Source: Streptomyces sp. SID11385 (GTDB taxonomy: Bacteria; Actinomycetota; Actinomycetes; Streptomycetales; Streptomycetaceae). Taken from it: a stretch of DNA of 64,000 nt. The notes beneath the pieces were generated by a model that ran no database searches, had not been told where the DNA came from, and saw only the letters and a program-made list of their open reading frames with translations. Position numbers and translations under genes: made by a program. Location of the stretch: contig NZ_JAAGLR010000910.1 of the NCBI RefSeq assembly GCF_010548245.1, positions 18,448-82,447 of the forward strand, given 5' to 3'. This document shows, piece after piece, positions 50,436 through 60,367 of the stretch (positions are counted from its first letter, which is position 1; every line of letters begins with the position of its first letter).

Positions 50436-51596
50436 GTGACAGCGGAAGAACAAGAGCGTCCCGTACCGCCGCAGATTCCCGTCGTGGTGCTCTCCGGGTT
50501 CCTCGGGGCCGGGAAGACCACGGTGCTCAACCACCTGCTCCACAGCAGCCGGGGCAGCCGCATCGCGGTGCTCGTCAACGACTTCGGCAGCATCGAGATC
50601 GACGCGATGGCCGTCGCCGGACAGGCCGGATCGACGGTCTCGCTCGGCAACGGCTGCCTGTGCTGCGCGGTCGACGTGAGCGAGCTGGACGAACAGCTCG
50701 CCCGGCTCACCGCGCCCGGGCTGCGCGTCGACCTGGTCGTCATCGAGGCGAGCGGGCTCGCGGAACCGGCCGAGCTGGTCCGTATGGTGCTCGCGGGCGA
50801 CAACCCGCGGCTCGTCTACGGCGGGCTCGTGGAGGTCGTCGACGCGGCCGAGTTCCCCGCGACCCGCGCACGGCATCCGGGGCTGGGCACGCGGCTCGCC
50901 GTCGCCGACCTCGTCGTCCTCAACAAGACCGACCGGATCACCGCCGCCGCACGCGCCGAACTGCTCTTGGAGGTACGGCGCCTCGCGCGCGGCGCCGCCG
51001 TCGCACCGGTCACGCACGGCCGTCTCGACCCGGAACTGCTCTTCGACCGCCGCCCCGTGACCGAGCGGCGAGGCCAGCTCTCCTTCGACGACCTGCGCGC
51101 CGAGGAGGAGCCCGCGCCGCACCTGCACGAGGGGTACGAGAGCGTGGCGCGGAGCTACGACGTGCCGCTCGATCCGGTACGCCTCATGTCCTTCCTGGAG
51201 CGACGGCCCGAGGGCCTCTACCGCATCAAGGGGTACGTGAACTTCGGCGCCGCCGACCCGCTCCACCGCTACGGTGTGCACGCCGTGGGCCGCTTCCTGC
51301 GCTTCACCCCGGAGCCCTGGCCGGAGGCCGCGCCCCGCCGCACCGACCTCGTCCTCATCGGCGCCGGGATCGACGCGGACCGCGTCGCCGCCGGACTCGA
51401 TGCCTGCCGTGAGGAGGAACTCGCCGCCGCGCCCGACGCGTTGAGCCTCGCCGGCGGAGCGGACGCGGACGGTCAGCGCCGGATGTGGGGCGTGCTCAGG
51501 TACGTACGGGACCCGGAGGAGGACCCGGCGGAGGGGCCGGGGCGCGGGGTGGCGGGGGAGCGGGAGTTCGCGCCCTCGGGCCTGTCCGCCGGGTGA
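50436..51596 (+). CDS. CobW/COG0523-type metallochaperone GTPase
   Basis: A 386-residue P-loop GTPase of the COG0523 group. Walker A is GFLGAGKTTVLNHL, the metal-binding CxCC motif is in GNGCLCCAV, and NKTD is the guanine-specificity motif. The C-terminal CobW_C domain contains RIKGYVNFG. Members insert Zn, Co or other metals into target enzymes; the metal cannot be inferred here. There is no His-rich stretch. The start lies 6 bp behind TAGGCT, so it is leaderless. Confidence 0.9.
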   Translation: MTAEEQERPVPPQIPVVVLSGFLGAGKTTVLNHLLHSSRGSRIAVLVNDFGSIEIDAMAVAGQAGSTVSLGNGCLCCAVDVSELDEQLARLTAPGLRVDLVVIEASGLAEPAELVRMVLAGDNPRLVYGGLVEVVDAAEFPATRARHPGLGTRLAVADLVVLNKTDRITAAARAELLLEVRRLARGAAVAPVTHGRLDPELLFDRRPVTERRGQLSFDDLRAEEEPAPHLHEGYESVARSYDVPLDPVRLMSFLERRPEGLYRIKGYVNFGAADPLHRYGVHAVGRFLRFTPEPWPEAAPRRTDLVLIGAGIDADRVAAGLDACREEELAAAPDALSLAGGADADGQRRMWGVLRYVRDPEEDPAEGPGRGVAGEREFAPSGLSAG

Positions 51597-51665
51597 TCGC
51601 CGAGCGGCGCGCGGGCTCGGTCGGGTGACGTTGCCGTCGCGTCCCGGGCCGGTGATGCTGGGCGG

Positions 51666-51953
51666 ATGCCGGGAGCGGGGAAGAGAAGGCGGAGACGAGA
51701 AGCCGAGAGGTGGCGGCTCGCCGCGCGCACCGCGCCGGACGCCGGACGGTGGGAAGTGTTCTTCGAGACGCTGGTCCAGGCGGAGGTGCGGACGCGGTTG
51801 CGCGGGCTCCGGGAGGAGGGAGCCGACGGGGCGATGATCCGGATCGACACGCTGTGCGGGCGCTCGGCGTTCCCGACCACGTACCGGCTGAGCCGCTTCG
51901 TGACGGAGCCCGCGCGGGAATCCGGGCGCGAGCACTCTGAGCACGGAGCTTGA
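51666..51953 (+). CDS. small conserved protein of unknown function
   Basis: A 95-residue protein I do not recognise. The first 15 residues are Lys/Arg-rich; WEVFFETLVQAEVRTRLRGL and IDTLCGRSAFPTTYRLSRF look like conserved segments. Third-position GC is high in this frame, which supports it over overlapping frames. No good ribosome binding site is visible. It lies between the CobW-type gene and parC. Confidence 0.5.
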   Translation: MPGAGKRRRRREAERWRLAARTAPDAGRWEVFFETLVQAEVRTRLRGLREEGADGAMIRIDTLCGRSAFPTTYRLSRFVTEPARESGREHSEHGA

Positions 51954-52116
51954 GGCGGGTTCAGCTACGCCTGTGACGGGGCGTGGGCGCCCAGGTGCCG
52001 CGGGGATTCCGCGAACCCGTCAGGTGCCGGTCCGCCAGGCGGGTCCCGGCCGGGCGCCGCCCGCGTGCCCCTCCCCACGACGTGTTGGGGACGAGCACGC
52101 GGACGGCGAACCTCCG

Positions 52117-54585
52117 TCAGGCCGGTCCGGCCACCGCTGCCACCGGCTTGGCGAGCGAGACGCCGGAGCCGTCGCGGCGCGGGTCGGGCTCAGGGAGCGT
52201 GGCCGGGGCGCCGTTGCGCTGGGCCGCGCGGGCCGGGACGGGGCCCGCCCAGGCGAAGCTGAGGCAGTCCTCTCCCTTGAGGAAGCGCTGGCAGCGCACC
52301 CCGCCGGTCGCCCGGCCCTTGCGGGGGAACTGGTCGAACGGCGTGAGCTTCGCGGTCGTCTGCACCGAGTCGTCGAGGGTGCCGCGCGAGCCGGCCACCG
52401 TGAAGACGGCAGCGTCGACCGCCGGGTCGACGACGTCGAAGGAGAGCACCTTCGCGCCCTCGGCGAGCTTGACCCCGGCGACCCCGCCGGCCGGGCGGCC
52501 CTGGGGACGTACCGCCGACGCCTGGAAGCGCAGCAGTTGCGCGTCGTCCGTGATGAAGACGAGGTCCTCCTCGCCCGTGCGCAACTCGGCGGCGCCCACG
52601 ATCCGGTCGCCCTCGCGCAGCGTGATGACCTCCAGCTCCTCGCGGTTGGCCGGGTAGTCGGGCACGACGCGCTTCACGACGCCCTGCGCCGTACCGATCG
52701 CGAGCCCCGGCGAGGACTCGTCGAGCGTGCACAGGCACACGAGCGTCTCGTCGTCCTCGAGCCGTACGAATTCCGCCACCGGTGCCCCGCCCGCGAGCGA
52801 GGGACCCGCGCCCTCGGCGAGCTGGGGCAGGTCCACGACGGTGATGCGCAGGAGCCGCCCGGCCGAGGTGACCGCGCCGACCTCGCCGCGCGCCGTCGCG
52901 GGCACCGCGGAGCGGATCACGTCGTGCTTCGCGCGCTTGGCCGAGCCCTCCTGGAGCGGCTCGGTGCCCGGCGTACGGGCGATGACCCCGGTCGTGGAGA
53001 GGAGCACGCGGCAGGGATCGTCGGCGACCTGGAGCGGGAGCGCCGCGACCGGGGCGTCCGCCGACTCCAGGAGCACGGTGCGGCGCGGGGTGCCGTACTT
53101 CTTCGCCACGGCGGCCAGCTCGCCGGAGACGAGCTTGCGCAGCTCCGCGTCCGATTCGAGGATCGCCGTCAGCTCCTCGATCTCGGCCTTGAGCCGGTCG
53201 CGCTCGGACTCCAGTTCCATCCGGTCGAACTTCGTGAGCCGGCGCAGCGGGGTGTCCAGGATGTACTGCGTCTGCGTCTCGCTCAGCGAGAAGTGCTCGA
53301 TGAGGCGCCGCTTCGCGTCCGCCGAGTTCTCGCTGGAGCGGATGAGGCGGATGACCTCGTCGATGTCGACGAGCGCGACGAGCAGGCCCTCCACGAGGTG
53401 CAGCCGGTCCATGCGCTTCGCGCGCCGGAACTCGCTGCGCCGCCGCACCACGGAGAAGCGGTGGTCGAGGTAGACCTCCAGCATCTCCTTGAGGCCGAGG
53501 GTGAGCGGCTGACCGTCCACGAGTGCCACATTGTTGATGCCGAAGGACTCCTCCATCGGCGTCAGCTTGTAGAGCTGTTCGAGCACGGCCTCGGGCACGA
53601 AGCCGTTCTTGATCTCGATGACGAGCCGCAGTCCGTGCTCGCGGTCGGTGAGGTCCTTGACGTCCGCGATGCCCTGGAGCTTCTTCGAGCCGACGAGGTC
53701 CTTGATCTTCGCGATGACCTTCTCGGGACCCACCGTGAACGGCAGTTCCGTCACGACCAGGCCCTTGCGGCGCGCCGTCACGTTCTCCACCGTGACCGTG
53801 GCGCGGGTCTTGAAGCTGCCGCGCCCCTTCTCGTACGCGTCGCGGATGCCGGCGAGGCCCACGATGCGGCCACCGGTGGGCAGGTCGGGGCCCGGCACGT
53901 ACTTCATGAGCGTGTCGAGGTCCGCGTTCGGATGCCGGATCAGGTGGCGCGCGGCGGCGACGACCTCGCCGAGGTTGTGCGGCGCCATGTTCGTCGCCAT
54001 CCCGACCGCGATCCCGGAGGCGCCGTTGACCAGCAGGTTCGGGTAGGCGGCGGGGAGCGTGAGGGGCTCCTGCTCCTGACCGTCGTAGTTGGGCGCGAAG
54101 TCGACGGTGTTCTCGTCGATCGACTCCGTCATGAGCATCGCCGCGTCGGCCATGCGGGACTCGGTGTACCGCATCGCGGCGGGCGGGTCGTCGTTGCCCA
54201 GCGAGCCGAAGTTGCCGTGGCCGTCGACGAGCGGGACCCGCATGGAGAAGGACTGCGCCATGCGGACGAGCGCGTCGTAGATGGAGGCGTCCCCGTGCGG
54301 GTGGAGCTTGCCCATCACCTCGCCGACGACACGCGCGCACTTGACGTAGCCGCGCTCGGGCCGCAGACCCATCTCGTTCATCTGGTAGACGATGCGGCGC
54401 TGCACCGGCTTGAGCCCGTCCCGGGCGTCGGGCAGGGCCCGGGAGTAGATCACGGAGTACGCGTACTCCAGGTAGGAGCTCTGCATCTCGTCGACGACGT
54501 CGATGTCGAGGATTCTCTCCTCGAAGTCTGCCTCGTCGGCCCGGGAGGTGCCCCGAGACGGGGTTTTCGTGCTGCGGCGGGCCAT
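52117..54585 (-). CDS. parC: DNA topoisomerase IV subunit A (ParC)
   Basis: An 822-residue breakage-reunion subunit. The catalytic tyrosine is Tyr140 in [10 protein letters not shown]; the quinolone-determining region [17 protein letters not shown] precedes it. The C-terminal half has beta-pinwheel blades but no clear GyrA box, which favours ParC over GyrA. The ATG at 54585 begins [14 protein letters not shown]. With ParE at 40137-42260 it forms topoisomerase IV for chromosome decatenation. It is divergent from the M16 peptidase pair. Confidence 0.93.
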   Translation of the reverse strand: MARRSTKTPSRGTSRADEADFEERILDIDVVDEMQSSYLEYAYSVIYSRALPDARDGLKPVQRRIVYQMNEMGLRPERGYVKCARVVGEVMGKLHPHGDASIYDALVRMAQSFSMRVPLVDGHGNFGSLGNDDPPAAMRYTESRMADAAMLMTESIDENTVDFAPNYDGQEQEPLTLPAAYPNLLVNGASGIAVGMATNMAPHNLGEVVAAARHLIRHPNADLDTLMKYVPGPDLPTGGRIVGLAGIRDAYEKGRGSFKTRATVTVENVTARRKGLVVTELPFTVGPEKVIAKIKDLVGSKKLQGIADVKDLTDREHGLRLVIEIKNGFVPEAVLEQLYKLTPMEESFGINNVALVDGQPLTLGLKEMLEVYLDHRFSVVRRRSEFRRAKRMDRLHLVEGLLVALVDIDEVIRLIRSSENSADAKRRLIEHFSLSETQTQYILDTPLRRLTKFDRMELESERDRLKAEIEELTAILESDAELRKLVSGELAAVAKKYGTPRRTVLLESADAPVAALPLQVADDPCRVLLSTTGVIARTPGTEPLQEGSAKRAKHDVIRSAVPATARGEVGAVTSAGRLLRITVVDLPQLAEGAGPSLAGGAPVAEFVRLEDDETLVCLCTLDESSPGLAIGTAQGVVKRVVPDYPANREELEVITLREGDRIVGAAELRTGEEDLVFITDDAQLLRFQASAVRPQGRPAGGVAGVKLAEGAKVLSFDVVDPAVDAAVFTVAGSRGTLDDSVQTTAKLTPFDQFPRKGRATGGVRCQRFLKGEDCLSFAWAGPVPARAAQRNGAPATLPEPDPRRDGSGVSLAKPVAAVAGPA

Positions 54586-54765
54586 CGCTGCTGCGGCTCC
54601 TTCGCGTTCTCGTCACGGCATCGGCTGTACTGCGGCTGTACTGACGCGGACCATTGTGGACCGCCGCGCCGACAGTCCCGACCTCGACCCGTCCGCATAC
54701 GCGCCCGCGCGGGACCACGGAACCGGAGCAAGGGGGTACTTCCGGCGCCGGGGCGGGGCGCGGGC

Positions 54766-54870
54766 ACGTACCCGACCGGCGCCGGGTGACGCCCGTGTAC
54801 GTACCCGAGGCGCGTGCGTACGTACCCGACCGGCGCCGGGATGGCGCGTGCGTACGTACCCGACCGGCGC
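54766..54870. repeat. four phased ACGTACCCGA repeats between parC and the M16 genes
   Basis: Copies begin at 54766, 54799, 54820 and 54854; three of them extend to ACGTACCCGACCGGCGC. The offsets 33, 21 and 34 bp are close to whole helical turns, so the copies face roughly the same side of the DNA. Confidence 0.65.
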
Positions 54871-54936
54871 GCGGCGCGGGCGTGGGCCACCCCCGCGCGC
54901 CCCCTGCGCCGATCCGTGGGGAAGAAGTCTGGAGGC

Positions 54937-54973
54937 GGGAACTTCCCCGCTTGTCGGTGCGGTTGCATAGAGT
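54937..54973 (+). promoter_or_regulatory. candidate promoter/operator of the M16 operon
   Basis: TAGAGT (54968-54973) is a plausible -10 element; the 11-bp palindrome GGGAA-C-TTCCC (54937-54947) covers the -35 region. About 105 bp separate it from the start at 55078. Confidence 0.4.
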
Positions 54974-55077
54974 GACAGCGCGACGAGACAACAGCGATCC
55001 GACTCAACAGCTGTACGACGAGCACGCCCGGCGCCTCGCGGCGGCCGTGAGCGGTTCGGCGACACGAAGGGATGTAC

Positions 55078-56445
55078 ATGCCCATGGGTGACACGGCCAC
55101 CGAGCGGGCCGGCTCCGGCGGTCTGACCGCGACGGAGCACCGGCTCGCCAACGGACTGCGCGTGGTCCTCTCCGAGGACCACCTGACCCCGGTGGCGGCC
55201 GTCTGCCTCTGGTACGACGTCGGCTCGCGCCACGAGGTCGCGGGGCGCACCGGCCTCGCCCACCTCTTCGAGCACCTGATGTTCCAGGGCTCGGCGCAGG
55301 TCAAGGGGAACGGGCACTTCGAGCTGGTCCAGGGCGCCGGCGGCTCCCTCAACGGCACGACGAGCTTCGAGCGCACCAACTACTTCGAGACCATGCCGTC
55401 GAACCAGCTGGAGCTGGCGCTGTGGCTGGAGGCCGACCGGATGGGCTCCCTGCTCACCGCGCTCGACCTGGAGTCCCTGGACAACCAGCGCGCGGTGGTC
55501 AAGAACGAGCGCCGCCAGCGGTACGACAACGTGCCCTACGGCACGGCCTTCGAGAAGCTCACCGCCCTCGCCTACCCCGAGGGGCACCCGTACCACCACA
55601 CGCCCATCGGCTCCATGGCGGACCTCGACGCGGCGACCCTGGAGGACGCCCGCGCCTTCTTCCGCACGTACTACGCGCCGAACAACGCGGTCCTCTCCGT
55701 GGTCGGCGACATCGATCCCGGGCAGACCCTCGCCTGGGTCGAGAAGTACTTCGGCTCGATCCCGGGCCACGACGGCAAGCAGCCGCCGCGGGACGGCGCG
55801 CTGCCCGAGGTGATGGGCGGGCAGCTGCGCGAGATGGTGCGCGAGGACGTGCCCTCGCGCGCGCTCATGGCCGCCTACCGGCTGCCCGAGGACGGGACCC
55901 GCGCCGGGGACGCCGCCGACGTCGCGCTCACCATCCTCGGCGGCGGCGAGTCCTCGCGGCTCTTCAACCGCCTCGTGCGCCGCGACCGTTCGGCCGTCGC
56001 CGCCGGGTTCGGACTGCTGCGGCTCGCCGGCGCGCCCTCGCTCGGCTGGCTCGACGTCAAGACGAGCGCGGACGTCGAGATCCCGGTGATCGAGGCGGCC
56101 GTGGACGAGGAACTGGCCCGCTTCGCCGAACAGGGGCCGACGGCCGAGGAGATGGAGCGCGCCCAGGCCCAGCTGGAGCGCGAGTGGCTCGACCAGCTCG
56201 ACACCGTCGCGGGCCGCGCGGACCAGCTCTGCCGGTACGCCGTGCTCTTCGGCGACCCGCAGCTCGCCTTCACCGCCGTGGACCGCCTCCTCGCGGTCAC
56301 CGCCGACGAGGTGCGCGAGATCGCCGCCGCCCGGCTGCGCCCGGACAACCGCGCGGTCCTCGTCTACGAGCCCACCGCGCCGGAGCAGACCCCCGCCGCC
56401 GAGGAAGCGGCCACCGACCAGGACGAGGAGGCGGCACAGCAGTGA
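55078..56445 (+). CDS. M16 family zinc peptidase, catalytic subunit
   Basis: A 455-residue M16 (pitrilysin/processing-peptidase type) protein. The inverted zinc motif HLFEH has His62, Glu65 and His66; the distal glutamate lies in VVKNERRQRYD. The second domain follows from LREMVREDVPSRALMAAYRL. The ATG at 55078 is chosen because AAGGG lies 6 bp before it; an ATG at 55072 has no room for a ribosome binding site. Its last codons are Ala/Glu-rich. It overlaps the next M16 gene by 4 bp, so the two probably form a heterodimer. Confidence 0.92.
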   Translation: MPMGDTATERAGSGGLTATEHRLANGLRVVLSEDHLTPVAAVCLWYDVGSRHEVAGRTGLAHLFEHLMFQGSAQVKGNGHFELVQGAGGSLNGTTSFERTNYFETMPSNQLELALWLEADRMGSLLTALDLESLDNQRAVVKNERRQRYDNVPYGTAFEKLTALAYPEGHPYHHTPIGSMADLDAATLEDARAFFRTYYAPNNAVLSVVGDIDPGQTLAWVEKYFGSIPGHDGKQPPRDGALPEVMGGQLREMVREDVPSRALMAAYRLPEDGTRAGDAADVALTILGGGESSRLFNRLVRRDRSAVAAGFGLLRLAGAPSLGWLDVKTSADVEIPVIEAAVDEELARFAEQGPTAEEMERAQAQLEREWLDQLDTVAGRADQLCRYAVLFGDPQLAFTAVDRLLAVTADEVREIAAARLRPDNRAVLVYEPTAPEQTPAAEEAATDQDEEAAQQ

Positions 56446-57851
56446 GCGAAGCCGTGCAGAGCACCATGGAGTTCCACCCGCGCCCCCAGCCGGGTCCCGC
56501 CAAGCCCTGGGCCTTCCCCGCCCCGGAGCGCTCCACCCTGTCCAATGGCCTGACCCTGCTGCGCTGCGAGCGCCCGGGGCAGCAGCTCGTCGCCGTGGAG
56601 GTGCTGCTCGACGTTCCGCTCGACGCCGAGCCGAAGGGCCTCGACGGCCTCGCCACGATCCTCGCGCGCGCCTTCACCGAGGGCACCGACAAGCACTCCG
56701 CCGAGGAGTTCGCCGCCGAGCTGGAGCGCTGCGGCGCGACCTTCGACGCGCACGCGGACCACGCGGGCCTGCGGCTCTCCCTCGAAGTGCCGGTCTCGCG
56801 CCTGGCCAAGGGCCTCGACCTGCTCGCCGAGGCCCTGCGCGCCCCCGCCTTCGCCGCGTCCGAGATCGAGCGACTGGTACGCAACAGGCTCGACGAGATC
56901 CCGCACGAGGCCGCCAACCCCTCGCGCCGCGCGGCCAAGGAGCTGTTCAGGCAGCTCTTCCCGGCGGACAGCCGCCTCTCCCGCCCCCGGCAGGGCACGG
57001 CGGAGACCGTCGAGGCGATCGACGCGAAGGCCGTGCGCGAGCTGTACGAGCGGTACGTGCACCCGGCCACGGCCACCGTGGTCGTCGTCGGCGACTTCGC
57101 GGGCGCCGACCTCGACGCGCTGCTCGCCGAGAGCCTCGGTACGTGGCAGGGCTCCGCCCCGGCCTCGCCGCCCATGAGCCCGATCACCTCGGACGACACG
57201 GGCCGCGTCTACATCGTCGACCGGCCCGGCTCGGTGCAGACCCAGCTCCTCATCGGCCGCACGGGGCCGGACCGGCACGACCAGGTGTGGGCGGCGCAGG
57301 TACTCGGCACCTACTGCCTGGGCGGGACGCTGACCTCGCGCCTGGACCGGGTGCTGCGCGAGGAGAAGGGCTACACGTACGGGGTCCGGGCCTTCGGGCA
57401 GGTGCTGCGGTCGGGCCGGTCGGCCGAGGGCACGGGACTCGCGCCGGGGGCCGCGCTCCTCGCGATCAGCGGCTCGGTCGACACCGAGTCCACCGGGCCC
57501 GCGCTCGCGGACCTGTGGAAGGTGCTGCGCGACCTCGCGGCGGGCGGGCTCACCGACGCGGAGCGTGAGACGGCAGAGCAGAACCTCGTGGGCGTCGCCC
57601 CGCTCAAGTACGAGACGGCCGCCGCCGTGGCGGGGACGCTCGCCGACCAGGTCGAGCAGCAGCTCCCCGACGACTTCCAGGCCGCCTTCTACCGCCGCCT
57701 CGCCGAGACGGGCACGGTGGAGGCCACGGCCGCCGTCGTGAACGCCTTCCCGGCGGACCGCCTGGTGACGGTCCTGGTGGGGGACGCGGCGCAGATCGCC
57801 GACCCGGTACGGGAGCTGGGGATCGGGGAGGTGACGGTGGTGCAGGGCTGA
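56442..57851 (+). CDS. M16 family protein, inactive partner subunit
   Basis: A 469-residue M16-fold protein. At the place where the zinc motif should be the sequence reads GLATILARAFTEGT, with no HxxEH, so it cannot be catalytic. The rest of the fold is kept, including the C-terminal glycine-rich loop region LGGTLTSRLDRVLREEKGYTY. This resembles heterodimeric bacterial M16 enzymes in which the inactive subunit supplies the Arg/Tyr pair that binds the peptide C-terminus. The GTG overlaps the upstream stop (GTGA). Confidence 0.9.
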   Translation: MSEAVQSTMEFHPRPQPGPAKPWAFPAPERSTLSNGLTLLRCERPGQQLVAVEVLLDVPLDAEPKGLDGLATILARAFTEGTDKHSAEEFAAELERCGATFDAHADHAGLRLSLEVPVSRLAKGLDLLAEALRAPAFAASEIERLVRNRLDEIPHEAANPSRRAAKELFRQLFPADSRLSRPRQGTAETVEAIDAKAVRELYERYVHPATATVVVVGDFAGADLDALLAESLGTWQGSAPASPPMSPITSDDTGRVYIVDRPGSVQTQLLIGRTGPDRHDQVWAAQVLGTYCLGGTLTSRLDRVLREEKGYTYGVRAFGQVLRSGRSAEGTGLAPGAALLAISGSVDTESTGPALADLWKVLRDLAAGGLTDAERETAEQNLVGVAPLKYETAAAVAGTLADQVEQQLPDDFQAAFYRRLAETGTVEATAAVVNAFPADRLVTVLVGDAAQIADPVRELGIGEVTVVQG

Positions 57852-57872
57852 GCCGCCCTGCGGGGCGGGGCG

Positions 57873-57898
57873 GGCGCGGCGAGAACGGGGGCCGCGCC
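57873..57898. terminator. possible hairpin after the M16 operon
   Basis: An 8-bp stem (GGCGCGGC, 57873-57880, with 57891-57898) and a 10-nt loop. The rest of the 301-bp gap to the next gene shows nothing else recognisable. Confidence 0.45.
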
Positions 57899-58152
57899 GG
57901 TCCTGCCCGCCCGCGCCTCCGGCCGGGGCGAAGGGGCGCGGAGAGGACGCCGTGCGGCCCCGAACGGGCAGTATGCGCACGCTGGTTGACGTCGTGGGAC
58001 TACAGTCCGGTGGCATGACGACCGGGACGGCCTCGTGCCACGCATGGATCGGTGACCCGGTGCTCCGCTGAGCGCCCGGTGGGGCAGCCCGCGCGCCCCG
58101 CCCTCCGTCGTGTTGATCGCAGCTTCGGCACATCGAACACGACAGGAGAGTC

Positions 58153-58890
58153 ATGCCCACCAAGACGCTGAGTATCGCCACCGAGGACGGTCACGCCGAG
58201 GGCTTCGCCGCCTTCCCCGAGGGCGGGGGGCCGCACCCCGGGGTGCTGATGTACACGGACGGCTTCGGCCTGCGGCCCGTCATCCGGGACCTCGCGGGTG
58301 AGCTGGCCGGGCACGGGTACTACGTGCTCGTCCCCCACCTCTTCTACCGGCACGGCCCCGCGCCGGTGGTCGAACTCCCCGCGTACCTGGGCGAAGACGA
58401 GCGGGCGGCGGTCTTCGCCCGCGTGATGCCCCTCATCGAGGCGCACACCGCCGAACGCGCTCGCAGGGACGCGGCCGCCTACCTGGCCTTTCTCGCGGCG
58501 CGATCCGAGGTCGCGGCCGGGCCGTTCGCCGTCACCGGTTACTGCGTCGGCGGCCTCCTCGCGGTGCGCGCCGCCGCGGCGCACCCCGCCGAGGTGGCGG
58601 CCGTCGCCGCGTTCCACGCGCCCGTGGGGGCGGCCGGGCCCGCTGCCTACTCCGAACTCCGTGCGCGCGTCCATCTCGGGCACGCCGAGGGCGATATGAC
58701 GGACGAGGCCCTCGGCGCGCTCCACGCGGAACTCGACACGGCCGGTGTCGACTACACGTCGGAGGTCTACCCCGGCACCCGGCACGGCTTCACGATGTCC
58801 GACACCGACGCCTTCAGCGCCGCCGGGCTCGCCCGCCACTGGGACCGTCTGCTCCCCCTTCTCGCGGGGACGCGAGGGCGCCCGGCCTGA
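58153..58890 (+). CDS. dienelactone hydrolase family protein
   Basis: A 245-residue alpha/beta hydrolase. The nucleophile elbow is GYCVGG (Cys), typical of dienelactone hydrolases; the acid lies near AEGDMTD and the His in GTRHGFT. Such enzymes open lactones in aromatic degradation but are often of unknown substrate in Streptomyces. The ATG at 58153 follows AGGAGA. It is transcribed alone, about 300 bp after the M16 operon. Confidence 0.9.
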   Translation: MPTKTLSIATEDGHAEGFAAFPEGGGPHPGVLMYTDGFGLRPVIRDLAGELAGHGYYVLVPHLFYRHGPAPVVELPAYLGEDERAAVFARVMPLIEAHTAERARRDAAAYLAFLAARSEVAAGPFAVTGYCVGGLLAVRAAAAHPAEVAAVAAFHAPVGAAGPAAYSELRARVHLGHAEGDMTDEALGALHAELDTAGVDYTSEVYPGTRHGFTMSDTDAFSAAGLARHWDRLLPLLAGTRGRPA

Positions 58891-59087
58891 GCGGGCACGG
58901 GTGCCCACGCGGGCCGGGCCGGGCTCGGGGCTGTCCGGATACCGGTCGGGCCCGTGTCCGTATTGGGTGCATGACGGCCTGTCTGGGGTGTGGCATGAGC
59001 AACAAAGGTGCCGTTGCGTTTGTTTCGGAAGTCTTGCCCCGCTTAGCGTCACTCCGGCTGTTCGTCAGGTATGCGCCGCGCCCGCGG

Positions 59088-59240
59088 CAGCGGACAGCCT
59101 TCGCCGAGTTCCGGGGCTTGTACCCGGGAGCCGGGGACCCATGTGTCCCATGGGGTGAATCGGACGCCGTCCGCCGGTGTCCGTAGGAGACCTTCCTGCT
59201 CCGAACCCGTCAGCTAACCCGGTAGGCGAGAGGGAAGGAA
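59088..59240 (+). promoter_or_regulatory. ydaO/yuaA-type c-di-AMP riboswitch
   Basis: The leader of the M23 peptidase gene contains the conserved blocks of this class in order: TTCGCCGAGTTCCGGGG, GGGAGCCGGGGACCCA, GGGGTGAATCGG, CGTAGGAGACCTTCCTGCTC, CCGAACCCGTCAGCTAACC and CGGTAGGCGAG. In Streptomyces this riboswitch sits before cell-wall hydrolase genes such as rpfA and turns them off when c-di-AMP is high. The boundaries are approximate. Confidence 0.92.
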
Positions 59241-59255
59241 AGGAACAGCCGCTTC

Positions 59256-60029
59256 ATGGCGTTCACGCGCCCCACGGGCAGGCACCGTCGTCCTGCCGTC
59301 CGAGCGTCCCGCACCGGTGCGAAGGTGGCCGGGCTCGCCGCGCTCACGACCGGTTCCGTCGTCGGCACCCTCGCCGCCCCCGCGCACGCCGCGAGCCACG
59401 AGGGCCCCGACACCGGTCTCACGCGCGTCATCGGTTTCGACAGCGTCGCCCAGGAGATCGCCACGCAGGCCTCCCTCGTGCACTCCGCCGCCGAGCAGGA
59501 CGCCGCCGAGGCGAAGGCCGCGGCCGAGGCGGGCAAGGAGGCCGCGAAGGCGAAGCGCGAGGCGGAGCGGAAGAAGGAGGCGAAGGAGCGGGCCGCGCGG
59601 GCCGCCGAGCGGAAGCGCCTCAACACCTTCGTCCTGCCGATCCCCGGCTCGTACGTCTCCACCGGCTACCACGCCAGCAGCTCGCTGTGGTCCTCCGGCA
59701 GCCACACCGGCATCGACTTCCACGCGGCGAGCGGTACGAGCGTCCACGCGGTCGGCGCCGGGACGGTCGTGAAGGTCGACTGGGGCGGCGCGTACGGCAA
59801 CGAGGTCGTGCTGCGCATGCACGACGGGACGTACACGCAGTACGGGCACCTCACCGCGGCCACCGTCGCGGTCGGGCAGACCGTGACGGCCGGTCAGCAG
59901 ATCGCCGTCTCGGGCGCCACGGGCAACGTCACCGGCCCCCACCTGCACTTCGAGGCGCGCACGAGCCCCGAGTACGGCTCCGACATGGACCCGCTCGCCT
60001 ACCTGCGCGGTCACGGCGTCGACGTCTGA
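59256..60029 (+). CDS. secreted M23 (LytM-type) peptidoglycan endopeptidase
   Basis: A 257-residue exported peptidase. A signal peptide ends near AHA/AS (about residue 45). Residues 75-125 form an Ala/Glu/Lys coiled coil. The LytM domain has H150xxxD154 in SHTGIDFH and H229xH231 in PHLHFE, the zinc ligands and catalytic residue of M23 enzymes. It should cut peptide cross-bridges in the cell wall. The ATG at 59256 follows GGAAGGAAAGG. The c-di-AMP riboswitch in its leader ties it to turgor and cell-wall control. Confidence 0.93.
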   Translation: MAFTRPTGRHRRPAVRASRTGAKVAGLAALTTGSVVGTLAAPAHAASHEGPDTGLTRVIGFDSVAQEIATQASLVHSAAEQDAAEAKAAAEAGKEAAKAKREAERKKEAKERAARAAERKRLNTFVLPIPGSYVSTGYHASSSLWSSGSHTGIDFHAASGTSVHAVGAGTVVKVDWGGAYGNEVVLRMHDGTYTQYGHLTAATVAVGQTVTAGQQIAVSGATGNVTGPHLHFEARTSPEYGSDMDPLAYLRGHGVDV

Positions 60030-60052
60030 GCCCGTCATGCGCCCCGCGCCAC

Positions 60053-60088
60053 CGCCGAAAGCCCCCGGCCCGCCGGGGACTTTCGGCG
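60053..60088. terminator. terminator after the M23 gene
   Basis: A stem of CGCCGAAAG (60053-60061) with 60080-60088, extended by CCCCGGC/GCCGGGG with one mismatch. The remaining 280 bp to the GntR gene contain its promoter (TAGGGT near 60288-60293 is a candidate -10) and nothing else recognised. Confidence 0.7.
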
Positions 60089-60367
60089 TTCCGCGCACGA
60101 GCCCAGGGGCCCGCTCGCCTCGCGCCGGGCCCTCACACCCCGCTCCCGGCACCGCTCGCCTCGCGCCGGCCCCCACCCCGCTCCCGGCACCCCGCCCTTT
60201 CCGCCCCGAACCGCCCGTAAACAGCGCATCGGGGCCTCGGGATATCCGGGGAATGCGCCCTGCCGTGCTGAATTCTTCGCTGTTCTCATAGGGTCACTGC
60301 TCTAATGGAGTCACCTCGCGGACGCCCGACGGCAGCGTTTCGCGGTGAATAATGCGGAGGTCGGGTC

